Assembly (NCBI RefSeq): GCF_021648885.1
Contig: NZ_JAKJHZ010000010.1
Location: 372,001 to 436,000 of the forward strand
Direction of reading: 5' to 3'
Length of the DNA stretch: 64,000 nucleotides
Source of the DNA: Nocardioides potassii
GTDB taxonomy: Bacteria > Actinomycetota > Actinomycetes > Propionibacteriales > Nocardioidaceae
Of this stretch, positions 33,267 to 43,374 are shown one piece after another. Both the position numbers and the translations under genes were made by a program. The notes below the pieces were generated by a model. The model was not told the origin of the DNA, did not search any database, and worked only from the letters and a program-made list of their open reading frames with translations. The stretch's first letter is position 1. Every line of letters begins with the position of its first letter.

Positions 33267-33957
33267 ACGACCTGCTCGAGTGGCTCGTCCACGGCACCAT
33301 CCCCGTCCCCGGCGGGGAGCTCGGCGCCCGCGAGGTCATCGGCAACCTCTTCGGCCTCGCCAGCGCCATCCTGGGCATGAAGCGCTTCGTGTGGGCCTGG
33401 CCGATCGGCCTGGTCGGCAACGTGCTGCTCTTCACCGTCTTCGCGACCGGTGAGCTGTCCGGCCACATCGACGAGCCGCTGTGGGGCCAGGCAGGCCGCC
33501 AGGTCTTCTTCGCCGTCGTGTCCGTCTACGGCTGGTGGCGCTGGTCGCAGGTGCGCAACGCAGGAGGGGCCTCCGACGGCGGCGCCATCGCACCGCGCTG
33601 GGCGACGAACGCCGAGCGCGTCCAGCTGGTCGTCCTCGGCGTCGTCGGCTACGCCGCGGCGTACGTCCTGCTGACGCAGGTGCTCGGCTCGTGGGGCCCG
33701 ACGACCGAGGCGTGGATCCTCGCCGGCTCGATGCTGGCGACGTACGGCATGGCGCGTGGGTGGGTCGAGTTCTGGCTCGTGTGGATCCTCGTCGACGTCG
33801 TCGGCGTGACGACCCTCGTCCAGGCCGGCTACTACCCGACCGCGGGCATGTACCTCTTCTACGCCGTCTTCGTCGTCATCGGCTTCGTCGTGTGGCTGCG
33901 TGACGCCCGTACGGTGACCGACACCAGCGAGGTCGACGAGAAGGACGCGATCCCCGC

Positions 33958-33961
<4 letters not shown>
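33263..33961 (+). CDS. ribM: PnuC-superfamily riboflavin transporter RibM
   Basis: 232 residues with about seven hydrophobic segments and the PnuC pattern ([48 protein letters not shown]). PnuC proteins move nicotinamide riboside by facilitated diffusion. In Streptomyces davawensis the homologue RibM lies between ribE and ribAB and was shown to transport riboflavin. Same gene order here (ribE-ribM-ribBA-ribH) and FMN-riboswitch control strongly favour a riboflavin role. Couples by ATGA overlaps with both neighbours. Nicotinamide riboside remains the alternative substrate. Confidence 0.88.
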
Positions 33962-35705
<1,744 letters not shown>

Positions 35706-35716
35706 CGGGCGCCGGG

Positions 35717-36016
35717 TCAGGACGTCCGGTCGCTCTTCGACTGCAGCCGGTCGATGTGCTCCGAGGCCTCGGCCTTGGTGAGGTCGGCCGGCAGCTCCTC
35801 GCCCGCCTCGCGGGCCAGGGTGTCGAGGTAGCTGCGCTGGGCGCCGGTCATCGGCTCGTCGCCGGTGACCCACTCCTCGGGGTCCTTGCGCGTGCTGTCG
35901 CCCTGGGGGCCGCCCAGGGTCTCGGGCTGGGTCTCGGGCTGGGTCTCAGGCTGGGTCTCGGGCTGGGTCTCGCCGGCGGCGGTCGGGTCGTCCGAATGCA
36001 TGTTCGATTCAGTCAT
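35717..36016 (-). CDS. DUF3072 protein with Q-P-E-T repeats
   Basis: 99 residues from ATG 36016, 6 nt after a TACGGT -10 (leaderless). The C-terminal half is DUF3072: PMTGAQRSYLDTLAREAGEE then LPADLTKAEASEHIDRLQ, a two-helix motif resembling SAP/Rho-N-type modules. The N-terminal half is acidic and disordered and contains four Q-P-E-T units from a 12-bp tandem repeat (35917-35971). Small, soluble, function unknown. Confidence 0.88.
   Translation of the reverse strand: MTESNMHSDDPTAAGETQPETQPETQPETQPETLGGPQGDSTRKDPEEWVTGDEPMTGAQRSYLDTLAREAGEELPADLTKAEASEHIDRLQSKSDRTS
35917..35971 (-). repeat. 12-bp tandem repeat inside the DUF3072 gene
   Basis: GGGTCTC(G/A)GGCT repeated 4.6 times at 35917-35971, in frame; encodes Q-P-E-T repeats. 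Only one base differs among the four full copies, indicating recent expansion. Confidence 0.9.
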
Positions 36017-36022
36017 GCCTCG

Positions 36023-36028
36023 ACCGTA
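36023..36028 (-). promoter_or_regulatory. -10 element (TACGGT) of the DUF3072 gene
   Basis: TACGGT on the minus strand, 6 nt before ATG 36016; leaderless spacing. Confidence 0.5.
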
Positions 36029-36108
36029 GCGCGCCCCTCCGACACGCCCAGCACCCCGAGGGGTGGTCCGCGCACGGGACCGACGACGGGACGGGGGAGC
36101 GGGCGCCG

Positions 36109-36114
36109 TAGGCT
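36109..36114 (+). promoter_or_regulatory. -10 element (TAGGCT) of hisE-hisG
   Basis: TAGGCT lies 8 nt before GTG 36123. No ribosome site separates the two, so the leader is absent or minimal. Confidence 0.5.
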
Positions 36115-36122
36115 TGGGGACC

Positions 36123-36386
36123 GTGAAGACGTTCGAGGACCTGTGGGCAGAGCTGTCCACCAAGGCCGCGGAGCGCCCCGAGGGGTCCGGCACCGTGCAG
36201 CAGCTCGACGCCGGCGTCCATGCCATCGGCAAGAAGCTCCTGGAGGAGGCCGCCGAGTCCTGGATGGCCGCCGAGCACGAGGGCAAGGACGCGACGGCGC
36301 TGGAGATCAGCCAGCTGCTCTACCACGCGCAGGTGCTCATGCTCGCCTCCGGCCTGACCCTCGATGACGTCTACGCACACCTGTAA
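36123..36386 (+). CDS. hisE: Phosphoribosyl-ATP pyrophosphatase
   Basis: 87 residues from GTG 36123. MazG-like all-alpha fold with the metal-binding E-x-x-[19 protein letters not shown], and the later [16 protein letters not shown]. It hydrolyses phosphoribosyl-ATP to phosphoribosyl-AMP, the second step of histidine synthesis. Typical actinobacterial split from hisI. In place of the usual K-x-x-E-E-A-x-E the sequence reads K-L-L-E-E-A-A-E, fully conserved. 11 bp before hisG. Confidence 0.95.
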   Translation: MKTFEDLWAELSTKAAERPEGSGTVQQLDAGVHAIGKKLLEEAAESWMAAEHEGKDATALEISQLLYHAQVLMLASGLTLDDVYAHL

Positions 36387-36397
36387 GTGAGACCCGG

Positions 36398-37243
36398 ATG
36401 ACCCTCCGCATCGCCGTCCCCAACAAGGGGTCGCTGTCCGTCGCCGCCACCGAGATCCTGCGCGAGTCCGGCTACCGCCAGCGCAGCGACTCCAAGGAGC
36501 TCGCGCTCGTCGACCAGGAGAACGACGTCGAGTTCTTCTACCTCCGCCCGCGCGACATCGCGCTGTACGTGGGTGAGGGCACGCTCGACGCCGGGATCAC
36601 CGGCCGCGACCTGCTCCTCGACTCCGGCGCCAAGGCCCAGGAGGTGATGAACCTCGGCTTCGGACGCTCGCGGTTCCACTTCGCCGGCCCCGCCGGGCGC
36701 TACTCCTCGCTCGAGGACCTCACCGGACTGCGGATCGCGACGTCGTACGTCGGCGTGGTCGAGGACCACCTCTTCCGCCACGGCATCGACGCCACCGTCA
36801 CGCGCCTCGACGGTGCCGTCGAGACCAGCATCCAGCTCGGCGTCGCCGACGTCATCGCCGACGTCGTCGAGACCGGGTCGACCCTGCGCGCCGCCGGGCT
36901 CGAGACCTTCGGCGAGGTCATCCTCGACTCGCAGGCCGTGCTCATCACGCGCGGCGGCGAGGTGCCTGAGGAGTTCGAGATCTTCCAGCACCGCCTCGAG
37001 GGCGTCCTCGTCGCGCGCAGCTACGTGATGATGGACTACGACATCGAGCAGGCGAACCTCGACGCCGCCACCGAGCTCGCACCGGGCCGCGAGGGCCCGA
37101 CGATCTCGCCCCTCGGCAAGGAGGGCTGGGTCGCTGTCCGCGTGATGGTGCCGCGGGCCGGGTCGCAGAGGCTGATGGACGACCTGTGGTCCATCGGTGC
37201 CCGGGCCATCCTGCTCACGGACATCCATGCCTGCCGGCTCTGA
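36398..37243 (+). CDS. hisG: ATP phosphoribosyltransferase (long form)
   Basis: 281 residues. Periplasmic-binding-like catalytic domains (MTLRIAVPNKGSLSVAATEIL, DAGITGRDLLLDSG, the PRPP loop DVIADVVETGSTLRAAGL near residues 150-167) and a C-terminal ACT-like regulatory domain (about 205-281) that marks the hexameric, histidine-inhibited HisG-L type. Catalyses the first step of histidine synthesis. The following gene starts inside its last 17 bp. Confidence 0.96.
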   Translation: MTLRIAVPNKGSLSVAATEILRESGYRQRSDSKELALVDQENDVEFFYLRPRDIALYVGEGTLDAGITGRDLLLDSGAKAQEVMNLGFGRSRFHFAGPAGRYSSLEDLTGLRIATSYVGVVEDHLFRHGIDATVTRLDGAVETSIQLGVADVIADVVETGSTLRAAGLETFGEVILDSQAVLITRGGEVPEEFEIFQHRLEGVLVARSYVMMDYDIEQANLDAATELAPGREGPTISPLGKEGWVAVRVMVPRAGSQRLMDDLWSIGARAILLTDIHACRL

Positions 37244-37697
37244 TCCCCAGCCCCTGCCGTCCCTGCCGCGCACGTGGCGGCCCTTCGGCGTCCGCATCGC
37301 CGTCATCGGCTTCGGCGTGATGCTCCTCGTCGTGTGCGCCGCCGCCTGGTACGGCTTCGACGACTCCGTGCGCGAGCGCTTCAACGTCCTGCAGCGGATC
37401 ACCGTCCTGCTCATGGGAGCGGGGCTCGGCGCCTGCGGCTGGGCGCTCGCCCGGGCCCGCGTGACCGCCGAGATGGAGTCGTTGGTGGTCGTCAACGGCT
37501 TCCGCACCCGCCAGCTCGACTGGGAGCAGGTCCTCGCCATCCACCTGCCCGACGGCGCCCCGTGGGCGACCCTCGACCTCGCCGACGGCACGACGATCTC
37601 GGCGATGGCCTTCCAGGGCTCGGACGGCGCCCGCGCCCGCGACGGCGTACGCCAGGTCCGGGCCCTCATCAACCGCGAGGCCTCGCCCGACCGGTAG
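37227..37697 (+). CDS. PH-like (bPH) domain membrane protein
   Basis: 156 residues from ATG 37227, overlapping the hisG end by 17 bp. Two membrane helices (about residues 22-41 and 56-74) are followed by a cytosolic bacterial PH-like domain (VVNGFRTRQLDWEQVLAIHL, WATLDLADGTTISAMAFQ). Proteins of this build follow hisG in many actinobacteria. No function is known; the domain may bind a protein or lipid. Strict overlap suggests co-expression with histidine genes without implying a pathway role. Confidence 0.85.
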   Translation: MPAGSDPQPLPSLPRTWRPFGVRIAVIGFGVMLLVVCAAAWYGFDDSVRERFNVLQRITVLLMGAGLGACGWALARARVTAEMESLVVVNGFRTRQLDWEQVLAIHLPDGAPWATLDLADGTTISAMAFQGSDGARARDGVRQVRALINREASPDR

Positions 37698-37733
37698 CCC
37701 GACGCTCGGCGGGGTCCCACGTCGTCCACCCGC

Positions 37734-37781
37734 GGACGTCATGAGAATTCCGGGTCCGAGCCCTGCATCCTCATGACGTCC
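37734..37781. repeat. GACGTCAT-ended 46-bp palindromic element, copy 3 (terminator)
   Basis: GGACGTCATGAG (37734-37745) pairs with CTCATGACGTCC (37770-37781); a second pairing GGG/CCC lies nearer the centre. Same overall length as copies 1 and 2 but the inner arms differ. Its right arm overlaps the stop codon (37771-37773) of the aldose-epimerase gene. Confidence 0.75.
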
Positions 37782-38688
37782 CGACGTCGTGGATGCCCCA
37801 GGACACGGACAGCTCGTCGCCGTCGGTGCCGGCGGGCGAGAGCGTGACCAGGTCGGTGCCGGAGTTGAAGGCGTCGGCGGGAGCGGTCATCGGCTCGACG
37901 GCCACACCTGGTCGTACGCCGTCGACCGCGGGCGGCGTGAACAGCTGGAGCCAGTGGTGGCGCTCGTCGACCCACAGCGCGACGCCGCGCCCGCCGGCCG
38001 GGTCCGTCAGGGTGACGGTGCAGCGGCCGTCCTCGCGCAGGAGGTCCCCGTAGCCCTCGTCGAGCACCGCGTCGCCGATGCGGCGGGCCGAGGTGAAGTC
38101 GTACGACCCCGCCGCCGGCTCGGAGCCGACGGGCAGCTGGCGGTCGTCCACCAGCAGCCGGGTGCGGGCCGGCACCCGCAGCTCGAGGTCCTCGATCGAG
38201 TCGCCGACGGCGAGGTAGGGGTGTGCCCCGCTGGCGTACGGCGCCGGGCCGGGGGAGAGGTTGGTGGCGGTCTGGGTGACGACGAGGCCGTCGGCCGACA
38301 GGTCGTAGAGGACGTGCAGGTCGAGCGCCCACGGATAGCCGGTCTGCGCCATCACCCGGTAGACCAGTGACACGGACGTGTCCGTGTGCTCCTCGAGCGT
38401 CCAGGCGGCCCAGCGGGCGAGCCCGTGGGAGGCGTTGCCCTTGGACGGGTCGGTCAGGCCGAGCTGGAGGTCGCGACCGCCGAAGGAGTAGCGGCCGTCG
38501 CGGATCCGGTTGGGCCACGGCATCAGCAGCTGGCCCCGACCGCCGCTCGACATCTCCGTCTCCGGGAAGCCGTGGACCAGGTCGCGCCCGTGGTGGCGCA
38601 GCACCCGCAGCGCGGCACCGCTCTCGGTGACCACGGCGACGTACCCCGCCGCCGCGATCTCGTACTGCTCACCGCTCGGGAACACCAT
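37771..38688 (-). CDS. Aldose 1-epimerase family protein
   Basis: 305 residues from ATG 38688, which lies 7 nt after a TAGGGT -10; an ATG at 38706 would overlap that -10. Galactose mutarotase-like fold: QLLMPWPNRIRDGRYSFGG, ASHGLARWAAW (catalytic His), ASGAHPYLAVGD (second His) and late AVEPMTAPADAFNSG with the catalytic Glu. The group is often annotated YphB/GalM-like; it interconverts anomers of aldohexoses. Probably its own transcript. Confidence 0.9.
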   Translation of the reverse strand: MVFPSGEQYEIAAAGYVAVVTESGAALRVLRHHGRDLVHGFPETEMSSGGRGQLLMPWPNRIRDGRYSFGGRDLQLGLTDPSKGNASHGLARWAAWTLEEHTDTSVSLVYRVMAQTGYPWALDLHVLYDLSADGLVVTQTATNLSPGPAPYASGAHPYLAVGDSIEDLELRVPARTRLLVDDRQLPVGSEPAAGSYDFTSARRIGDAVLDEGYGDLLREDGRCTVTLTDPAGGRGVALWVDERHHWLQLFTPPAVDGVRPGVAVEPMTAPADAFNSGTDLVTLSPAGTDGDELSVSWGIHDVGTS

Positions 38689-38695
38689 GACGGCC

Positions 38696-38701
38696 ACCCT
38701 A
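38696..38701 (-). promoter_or_regulatory. -10 element (TAGGGT) of the aldose-epimerase gene
   Basis: TAGGGT on the minus strand, 7 nt before ATG 38688. It also overlaps the usable start at 38706, arguing against that start. Confidence 0.5.
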
Positions 38702-38743
38702 GACATCCGCAGGACCCGTACGACGCCCGCGCGGGCGCCGCGG

Positions 38744-39298
38744 TCAGTCGGTCGACACGACGAGGTCGGCGTGCTCGCGCGTGCGGAGCGCGGCGTGCAG
38801 CGCGCGCTCGTCGACCTGCCACCGCAGCCAGTGCTCGCGCATGGCCTCGCCGTCGCGAGCCATGCCCCGGTCGAGCCGCACCTCCTCGCCGGCCTCGACC
38901 CAGACGAGCACACCGACCAGCCCGGCGATCGCGGGTGACCACGAGCCGACGCCCTCGAGCACGAGCAGGCGTCCCGGCTCGACCGGGTGGGACTCGGCCC
39001 AGTCGTCCGCCGCCCAGTCCCACCGGGTCCACCGGCTGGTCCGTCCCTCCGCGAGCGGAGCGAGGAAGGCCTCGACCGTCGCGGCGAGGCCGGGGAGCCC
39101 GCTCCAGCCCTGCAGCAGCTCGTCACAGTGGATGACGACCACGTCGTCGGCGGCGGCCTCGATCGCCGCGGCCACCGTGGTCTTGCCCGACCCGGCGGGT
39201 CCGTCGACGCAGACCAGGCGTCCGGGGCCGAGGGTGGGCGGAGCGGCGAGCACGCGGCCGATGACGGTGCGTGCGACCTCGGCGGGATCGGCGGCCAT
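38744..39298 (-). CDS. Uridine-kinase-like P-loop NTPase
   Basis: 184 residues. Walker A is VDGPAGSGKTTVAAAI near residue 32; a Walker-B-like VVVIHCDELLQGW follows, then a VLEGVGSW segment and a lid-like arginine pattern RLDRGMARDG. This matches small (d)NTP-dependent kinases of the uridine kinase / ATP-binding group. Substrate unknown. Its ATG overlaps the stop of the PLP gene by one base (TGATG), so it belongs to the operon 40970-38744. Confidence 0.85.
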   Translation of the reverse strand: MAADPAEVARTVIGRVLAAPPTLGPGRLVCVDGPAGSGKTTVAAAIEAAADDVVVIHCDELLQGWSGLPGLAATVEAFLAPLAEGRTSRWTRWDWAADDWAESHPVEPGRLLVLEGVGSWSPAIAGLVGVLVWVEAGEEVRLDRGMARDGEAMREHWLRWQVDERALHAALRTREHADLVVSTD

Positions 39299-40512
39299 CA
39301 GAAGGCCAGGCCGCAGCCGCGGTAGGACGGCACGACCTCGGTGACCGTCTCGCCGGCCAGGAGGTGGACGTCGCGGACGTGCTCGAACAGCTCACCCGAC
39401 TTGGCATGCCGGAACCACACCAGGTCACCGATCTTCAGCAGCGCGGCCGGGTGCCCGGTGAGCGGGGTCTGCACCTCTCCGGCGCCCTCGAGCCCGGTGA
39501 GGTGCAGCCCGGGCGGCGCCCACGGGACGGGGGAGCGGTCCTCGCCCGTCGGTCCGCTGGCGATGAGCCCGCCGCCGTGCACCGTCGCGATGGTCGGGCT
39601 CGACTTGCGGGACACGCGCAGCCCGAAGTACGCCGCCGGGCGTGGGTCGAAGGACGCGTAGTGGTCGAAGATCCCGGGGACCAGCAGCCCGGACCCGGCA
39701 GCGATCTCGGTGACGGCACCGTCGGCAGCGGTGGCCTCGACGGAGCCGGACCCGCCGCCGTTCCAGAACTCGAGCTCCGTCACGTCGGCGAGCGCGTCGG
39801 AGATCTCGCGCCGGCGCACCGCCAGCTGTGCCATCGACGCCTGCTTGAGGCGTCGTACGAGCAGCGACTTCGTGCGCTGGTCGGGCACGTCGTCCTGGAC
39901 TCCGGCGACCTGGCCCTCGTAGGTCATCACGCCGACCAGCCGGGTGCCGGCGTGCTCGTGGACGCGGCGGGCGAACGCGACGACGTCGGCGGTGTCGAAG
40001 AGCGGGGAGCGCTTCGGCCCGATGTGCTGGCCGCCCAGTCGCAGGCCCGCGTCGAGGTCGAGGGCGACGCGGACCTCGACGTCCGACGCGCGGGCGGCGT
40101 CGAGCAGCGCGAGGTGGGCCGGGTCGTCCACCATGAGCGTGATGGCCGTGGCCGCCGCGGGGGACGAGGTCAGCCGGCGCAGGGCGGCGGTGTCGACGGT
40201 GGGGTAGGCCACCACGATGTCGTCGCTCACCCCGGACTCGTGGAGCCACAGCGCCTCGGCGAGCGTGTAGGACAGCACGCCCGCGAAGCCGTCGTGGGCC
40301 AGCGCCCGCGAGATCAGCGCAGGGACGCGGATCGACTTCGATGCGACCCGGACGGGCTTCCCGGCCGCACGGCGCACCAGGTCGGCGGCGTTGTCGTCGA
40401 AGGCGTCGAGGTCGACGACCGCGATCGGTGTCGGCGGCGCTTCGGGGAGGGCGGCGACGGCGGCGTCGAGACGTGACCACAGGCGGTTGCGGTCGACGAA
40501 GTGCTCGCTCAC
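39298..40512 (-). CDS. Fold-III PLP amino acid deaminase/aldolase (alanine-racemase N-terminal domain)
   Basis: 404 residues from GTG 40512, overlapping the upstream membrane-protein stop by 4 bp. N-terminal alanine-racemase-type barrel with the PLP lysine in R-V-A-S-K-S-I-R, then DIVVAYPTVDTAALRRL, VRVALDLDAGLRLGGQHIG, VGVMTYEGQVAGVQ; C-terminal D-Ser dehydratase/D-Thr aldolase-like domain with possible metal ligands (late RHAKSGELFEHVRDVHLL). Activity on a D-amino acid or 3-hydroxy amino acid is likely; the exact reaction is not known. Operon with a small membrane protein and a P-loop kinase. Confidence 0.87.
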   Translation of the reverse strand: MSEHFVDRNRLWSRLDAAVAALPEAPPTPIAVVDLDAFDDNAADLVRRAAGKPVRVASKSIRVPALISRALAHDGFAGVLSYTLAEALWLHESGVSDDIVVAYPTVDTAALRRLTSSPAAATAITLMVDDPAHLALLDAARASDVEVRVALDLDAGLRLGGQHIGPKRSPLFDTADVVAFARRVHEHAGTRLVGVMTYEGQVAGVQDDVPDQRTKSLLVRRLKQASMAQLAVRRREISDALADVTELEFWNGGGSGSVEATAADGAVTEIAAGSGLLVPGIFDHYASFDPRPAAYFGLRVSRKSSPTIATVHGGGLIASGPTGEDRSPVPWAPPGLHLTGLEGAGEVQTPLTGHPAALLKIGDLVWFRHAKSGELFEHVRDVHLLAGETVTEVVPSYRGCGLAF

Positions 40513-40970
40513 TCGATGCCGCGCTTGCGCAGCAGGGCCTCGATGTCGGCCATCTCGTCGTCGATCGGGGACCCACCCCTGCCGCGCTCGGAGGTGGCCG
40601 GGAGCTCGCGCCGGCCGGTCGACCGCGCGCCGGTGGGCCCGGACGTGCCGCCCGCCGCCTGTGCCCGCGCCAGCTGGCGGTCGCGGATGAAGCCGCTCAC
40701 GACGAACAGCACGAGCGCGAGGCCGGCGAGGCCGACGCCCGTCCAGGTCATGACGTCGAAGACCAGGCTTGTCGCCCAGTCGGTGACGGAGCCGGCGATC
40801 TCGACGACCATCTCGAGCGTCCCGGTCAGCCACGCCGCGGCCGGGAGGAGCGTGAACCCGAGCGCGCGCAGCCCGTTGGCCGCACCGCGGCGGCGGAACG
40901 CGATCCACGTCCAGATCGCGCCGGCGACGGTGAGAGCGGCGGTCAGTGCGGCCCAGGTAGTCCCTTCCAC
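40509..40970 (-). CDS. Small membrane protein of unknown function
   Basis: 153 residues from GTG 40970, 6 nt after a weak -10-like GACTCT. Three hydrophobic helices (about residues 5-22, 34-55 and 68-90) and a C-terminal cytosolic, Arg/Gly-rich tail of 60 residues ending MADIEALLRKRGIE. I do not recognise a domain. First gene of the operon with the PLP enzyme and the kinase. Divergent from sseB-like 41017; 46 bp between starts. Confidence 0.7.
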   Translation of the reverse strand: MEGTTWAALTAALTVAGAIWTWIAFRRRGAANGLRALGFTLLPAAAWLTGTLEMVVEIAGSVTDWATSLVFDVMTWTGVGLAGLALVLFVVSGFIRDRQLARAQAAGGTSGPTGARSTGRRELPATSERGRGGSPIDDEMADIEALLRKRGIE

Positions 40971-41016
40971 GGGGCCAGAGTCCCACAGCGCTCCACGGCT
41001 CCGGGACAATGACGGG

Positions 41017-41574
41017 GTGCACCACGACGACCACGCGCACGACGGGCCCGCAACCGAGCCGCTCGTGCGGACGATCCCCGACCCGGGCTTCGCCGACGAC
41101 GCCGGCGCGGGTGATCCCGACCTCGACCGCGTCCTGGCCGACCACGCCGCGGGCGACGCCTCGTCGGGCGACGTGCTCGCGGTGCTGCAGGACACGCGCC
41201 TGCTCGTGCCCGTCGTGGCGGTGCTCGGCGAGGTCGAGGTCGACGAGCACGGGCTCGCCCACGACAAGACCGCTGACATGGCGGCGGTGCTCGTCCGCGC
41301 CGCGGACGGCAGCACCGCGCTGCTGGCCTTCAGCTCGCTCGAGTCGATGGCGCGCTGGGACCCGGAGGCGCGGCCGGTGCCCGTCACCGCGGCCACTGCG
41401 GCCACCGCGGCGGTCCAGGACGGTGCCGAGGCGCTGCTCCTCGACCTCGCCGGCCCCGTGACGTACGTCGTCGACGGCGACGACCTGCCCCGGCTGGCCG
41501 CGGGCTGGCGGCTCGTCGGCGTGGGGGACGGGCACGGCTGGGTCGGGCCGCAGATTGGGTCCCCGGGGGAATGA
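41017..41574 (+). CDS. SseB-family protein
   Basis: 185 residues from GTG 41017, 6 nt after a GACAAT -10-like hexamer. Matches the SseB N-terminal domain: VLAVLQDTRLLVPVVAVLGE, LVRAADGSTALLAFSSLESMARW, AEALLLDLAGPVTYVV. An acidic/His-rich head (VHHDDHAHDGPATEP) comes first. In actinobacteria a copy of this family sits just upstream of infC, as here. Function unknown; the name comes from an E. coli protein with a rhodanese-linked phenotype. Confidence 0.88.
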   Translation: MHHDDHAHDGPATEPLVRTIPDPGFADDAGAGDPDLDRVLADHAAGDASSGDVLAVLQDTRLLVPVVAVLGEVEVDEHGLAHDKTADMAAVLVRAADGSTALLAFSSLESMARWDPEARPVPVTAATAATAAVQDGAEALLLDLAGPVTYVVDGDDLPRLAAGWRLVGVGDGHGWVGPQIGSPGE

Positions 41575-41883
41575 TCCGCTAACCTTCCGTGTTGACCGAT
41601 CAGTGCCGCAGAACTCGTGCGACACCGATCCCGCCAAGCGGAGGCAGCACCACCGTCTCCCACCCGCATCGACCGCCAGCACCACAGGTCGTCGGGTCCC
41701 GGTCCCAGCACCACCACTGCGTAGGTCGCAGCGATGGCAGCAGGTCCCCCGAGAGGGGCGACGTGTGATGACTGGCTCCCGCTTGGCACACAGCGGGAGC
41801 CTTTCTGCATTTCCCACCGGTCCCACCGGTTCCACCGGGACGACGCAGGACGGGCTCCCTCCACCCGAACCACTGGAGGAAGC
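41575..41883 (+). promoter_or_regulatory. infC long 5' leader with terminator-like hairpin
   Basis: A 309-nt gap without a gene. It contains TTGACC at 41592-41597 (possible -35) and, at 41774-41801, GGCTCCCGCT/AGCGGGAGCC with an 8-nt loop followed by TTTCTGCATTT. That is a canonical rho-independent terminator placed 83 nt before the infC start. Leaders of infC-rpmI-rplT operons are attenuated by ribosomal protein L20 or IF3 in other bacteria, so this is a likely attenuator. No known Rfam structure recognised by eye. Confidence 0.6.
41774..41801 (+). terminator. Attenuator hairpin in the infC leader
   Basis: A perfect 10-bp stem (41774-41783 with 41792-41801), 8-nt loop, then a T-rich tail TTTCTGCATTT. 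Since the preceding gene ended 200 nt earlier, it is better placed to control infC than to end sseB. Confidence 0.7.
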
Positions 41884-42567
41884 ATCAGCACCGAGCTGCG
41901 CATCAACGAGCGGATCCGCGTACCCGAGGTCCGGCTCGTCGGACCCAACGGTGAGACCGTTGGGATCGTGCCGACCGACCAGGCACTCAAGCTGGCCCAG
42001 GAGGCCGACCTCGACCTCGTCGAGATCGCCCCGCAGGGACGCCCCCCGGTCTGCAAGCTCATGGACTACGGCAAGTTCAAGTACGAGAACGCCCAGAAGG
42101 CGCGCGAGGCCCGTCGCAACCAGACGAACGTGATCATCAAGGAGATGAAGCTTCGTCCGAAGATCGACTCCCACGACTACGAGACCAAGAAGGGTCACGT
42201 CGTGCGGTTCCTCGGCGCCGGCGACAAGGTCAAGATCACGATCATGTTCCGCGGTCGCGAGCAGCACCGCCCCGAGCTGGGCTTCCGCCTGCTGCAGAAG
42301 CTCGCCGAGGACGTGCAGGAGCTCGGCTTCGTCGAGTCCTCGCCCAAGCAGGACGGCCGCAACATGACCATGGTGATCGGCCCGCACAAGAAGAAGGCCG
42401 ACGCCAAGGTCGACGCCGACGCCGCCCGTGCCACCAAGGCGCAGGCCCGCGCGGAGGCGAAGGCCGCCGAGGACGCCGAGCGCGAGGCCGCGCACGCAGC
42501 CGGCCCGGTCGCCCAGAAGAAGGAGCGTCGCCGCTCCGAGAACCTGGACCCGGAGATCGACGCCTGA
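41884..42567 (+). CDS. infC: Translation initiation factor IF-3 (AUC start)
   Basis: 227 residues from ATC 41884. No ATG/GTG/TTG is suitably placed; GGAGGA (41875-41880) lies 3 nt before ATC, and similarity begins at once: [21 protein letters not shown]-domain to about residue 75, linker K-F-K-Y-E, C-domain [20 protein letters not shown] ... [14 protein letters not shown]. Then a 50-residue Ala/Lys/Glu-rich tail common in actinobacteria. AUU/AUC starts of infC are the basis of IF3 self-control of translation in E. coli. IF-3 keeps 30S subunits free and checks the start codon. Confidence 0.93.
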   Translation: MSTELRINERIRVPEVRLVGPNGETVGIVPTDQALKLAQEADLDLVEIAPQGRPPVCKLMDYGKFKYENAQKAREARRNQTNVIIKEMKLRPKIDSHDYETKKGHVVRFLGAGDKVKITIMFRGREQHRPELGFRLLQKLAEDVQELGFVESSPKQDGRNMTMVIGPHKKKADAKVDADAARATKAQARAEAKAAEDAEREAAHAAGPVAQKKERRRSENLDPEIDA

Positions 42568-42646
42568 GCTCCGCTCAGGCCTCGCTCTCGCACCACCCCG
42601 TCTGATCCACCCCGAACCACGCACGCACAAGGAAGTTGAGGCAGAC

Positions 42647-42859
42647 ATGCCGAAGAACAAGACCCACTCGGGCGCGAAGAAGCGCTTCAAGGTGACCGGC
42701 TCCGGCAAGATCCAGCGCCTGCAGGCCGGCCGGAAGTCCGGCGCTGCGTTCGCGTCCGCGCCGACCACCGGCAGCCGCAAGAAGCACCGCCGCAACGCCG
42801 GCGTGGTCGAGCTCGAGAAGGCCGACGTCGCCCGCGCCAAGAAGATGCTCGGCATCTGA
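42647..42859 (+). CDS. rpmI: Ribosomal protein bL35
   Basis: 70 residues from ATG 42647 (AAGGAAG upstream). Classic bL35: [20 protein letters not shown], then [11 protein letters not shown]. Very basic, no zinc motif. Second gene of the infC-rpmI-rplT operon; 79 bp after infC. Confidence 0.97.
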   Translation: MPKNKTHSGAKKRFKVTGSGKIQRLQAGRKSGAAFASAPTTGSRKKHRRNAGVVELEKADVARAKKMLGI

Positions 42860-42929
42860 GCCTCGTCCCACCGGTGGCTGGCTCAGCCGCCTTCCCCGTC
42901 TTCATCCCAATGCACCAAGGAGTAACCCC

Positions 42930-43316
42930 ATGGCACGCGTGAAGCGCGCAGTGAACGCCCAGAAGAAGCGTCGTACCACCCTCGACCGCGCGAGCGGCTA
43001 CCGCGGCCAGCGCTCGCGGCTCTACCGCAAGGCCAAGGAGCAGGTCACCCACTCGCTGGTCTACAGCTACAACGACCGCCGCAAGAACAAGGGCAACTTC
43101 CGCAAGCTCTGGATCCAGCGCATCAACGCCGCGGCCCGCGCCAACGGCATGACCTACAACCGGTTCATCCAGGGCCTCGGCCTCGCCGGCATCGAGGTCG
43201 ACCGCAAGATCCTCGCCGAGCTCGCCGTCAACGACGCCCCGGCCTTCGCCGCCCTCGTCGACGCCGCCAAGGCCGCGCTGCCCGAGGACGTCAACGCGCC
43301 CAAGGTCTCCGCCTGA
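42930..43316 (+). CDS. rplT: Ribosomal protein bL20
   Basis: 128 residues from ATG 42930 (AAGGAG 8 nt upstream). Typical start [20 protein letters not shown], then [17 protein letters not shown] and [20 protein letters not shown]. Binds 23S rRNA early in 50S assembly and in some bacteria represses its own operon. Third gene after infC. Confidence 0.97.
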   Translation: MARVKRAVNAQKKRRTTLDRASGYRGQRSRLYRKAKEQVTHSLVYSYNDRRKNKGNFRKLWIQRINAAARANGMTYNRFIQGLGLAGIEVDRKILAELAVNDAPAFAALVDAAKAALPEDVNAPKVSA

Positions 43317-43374
43317 CATCTCCGTCGGTCGAGGAGGTCGCCCCGCGACCGTCACGAGACCCCGGAAGCCACAC

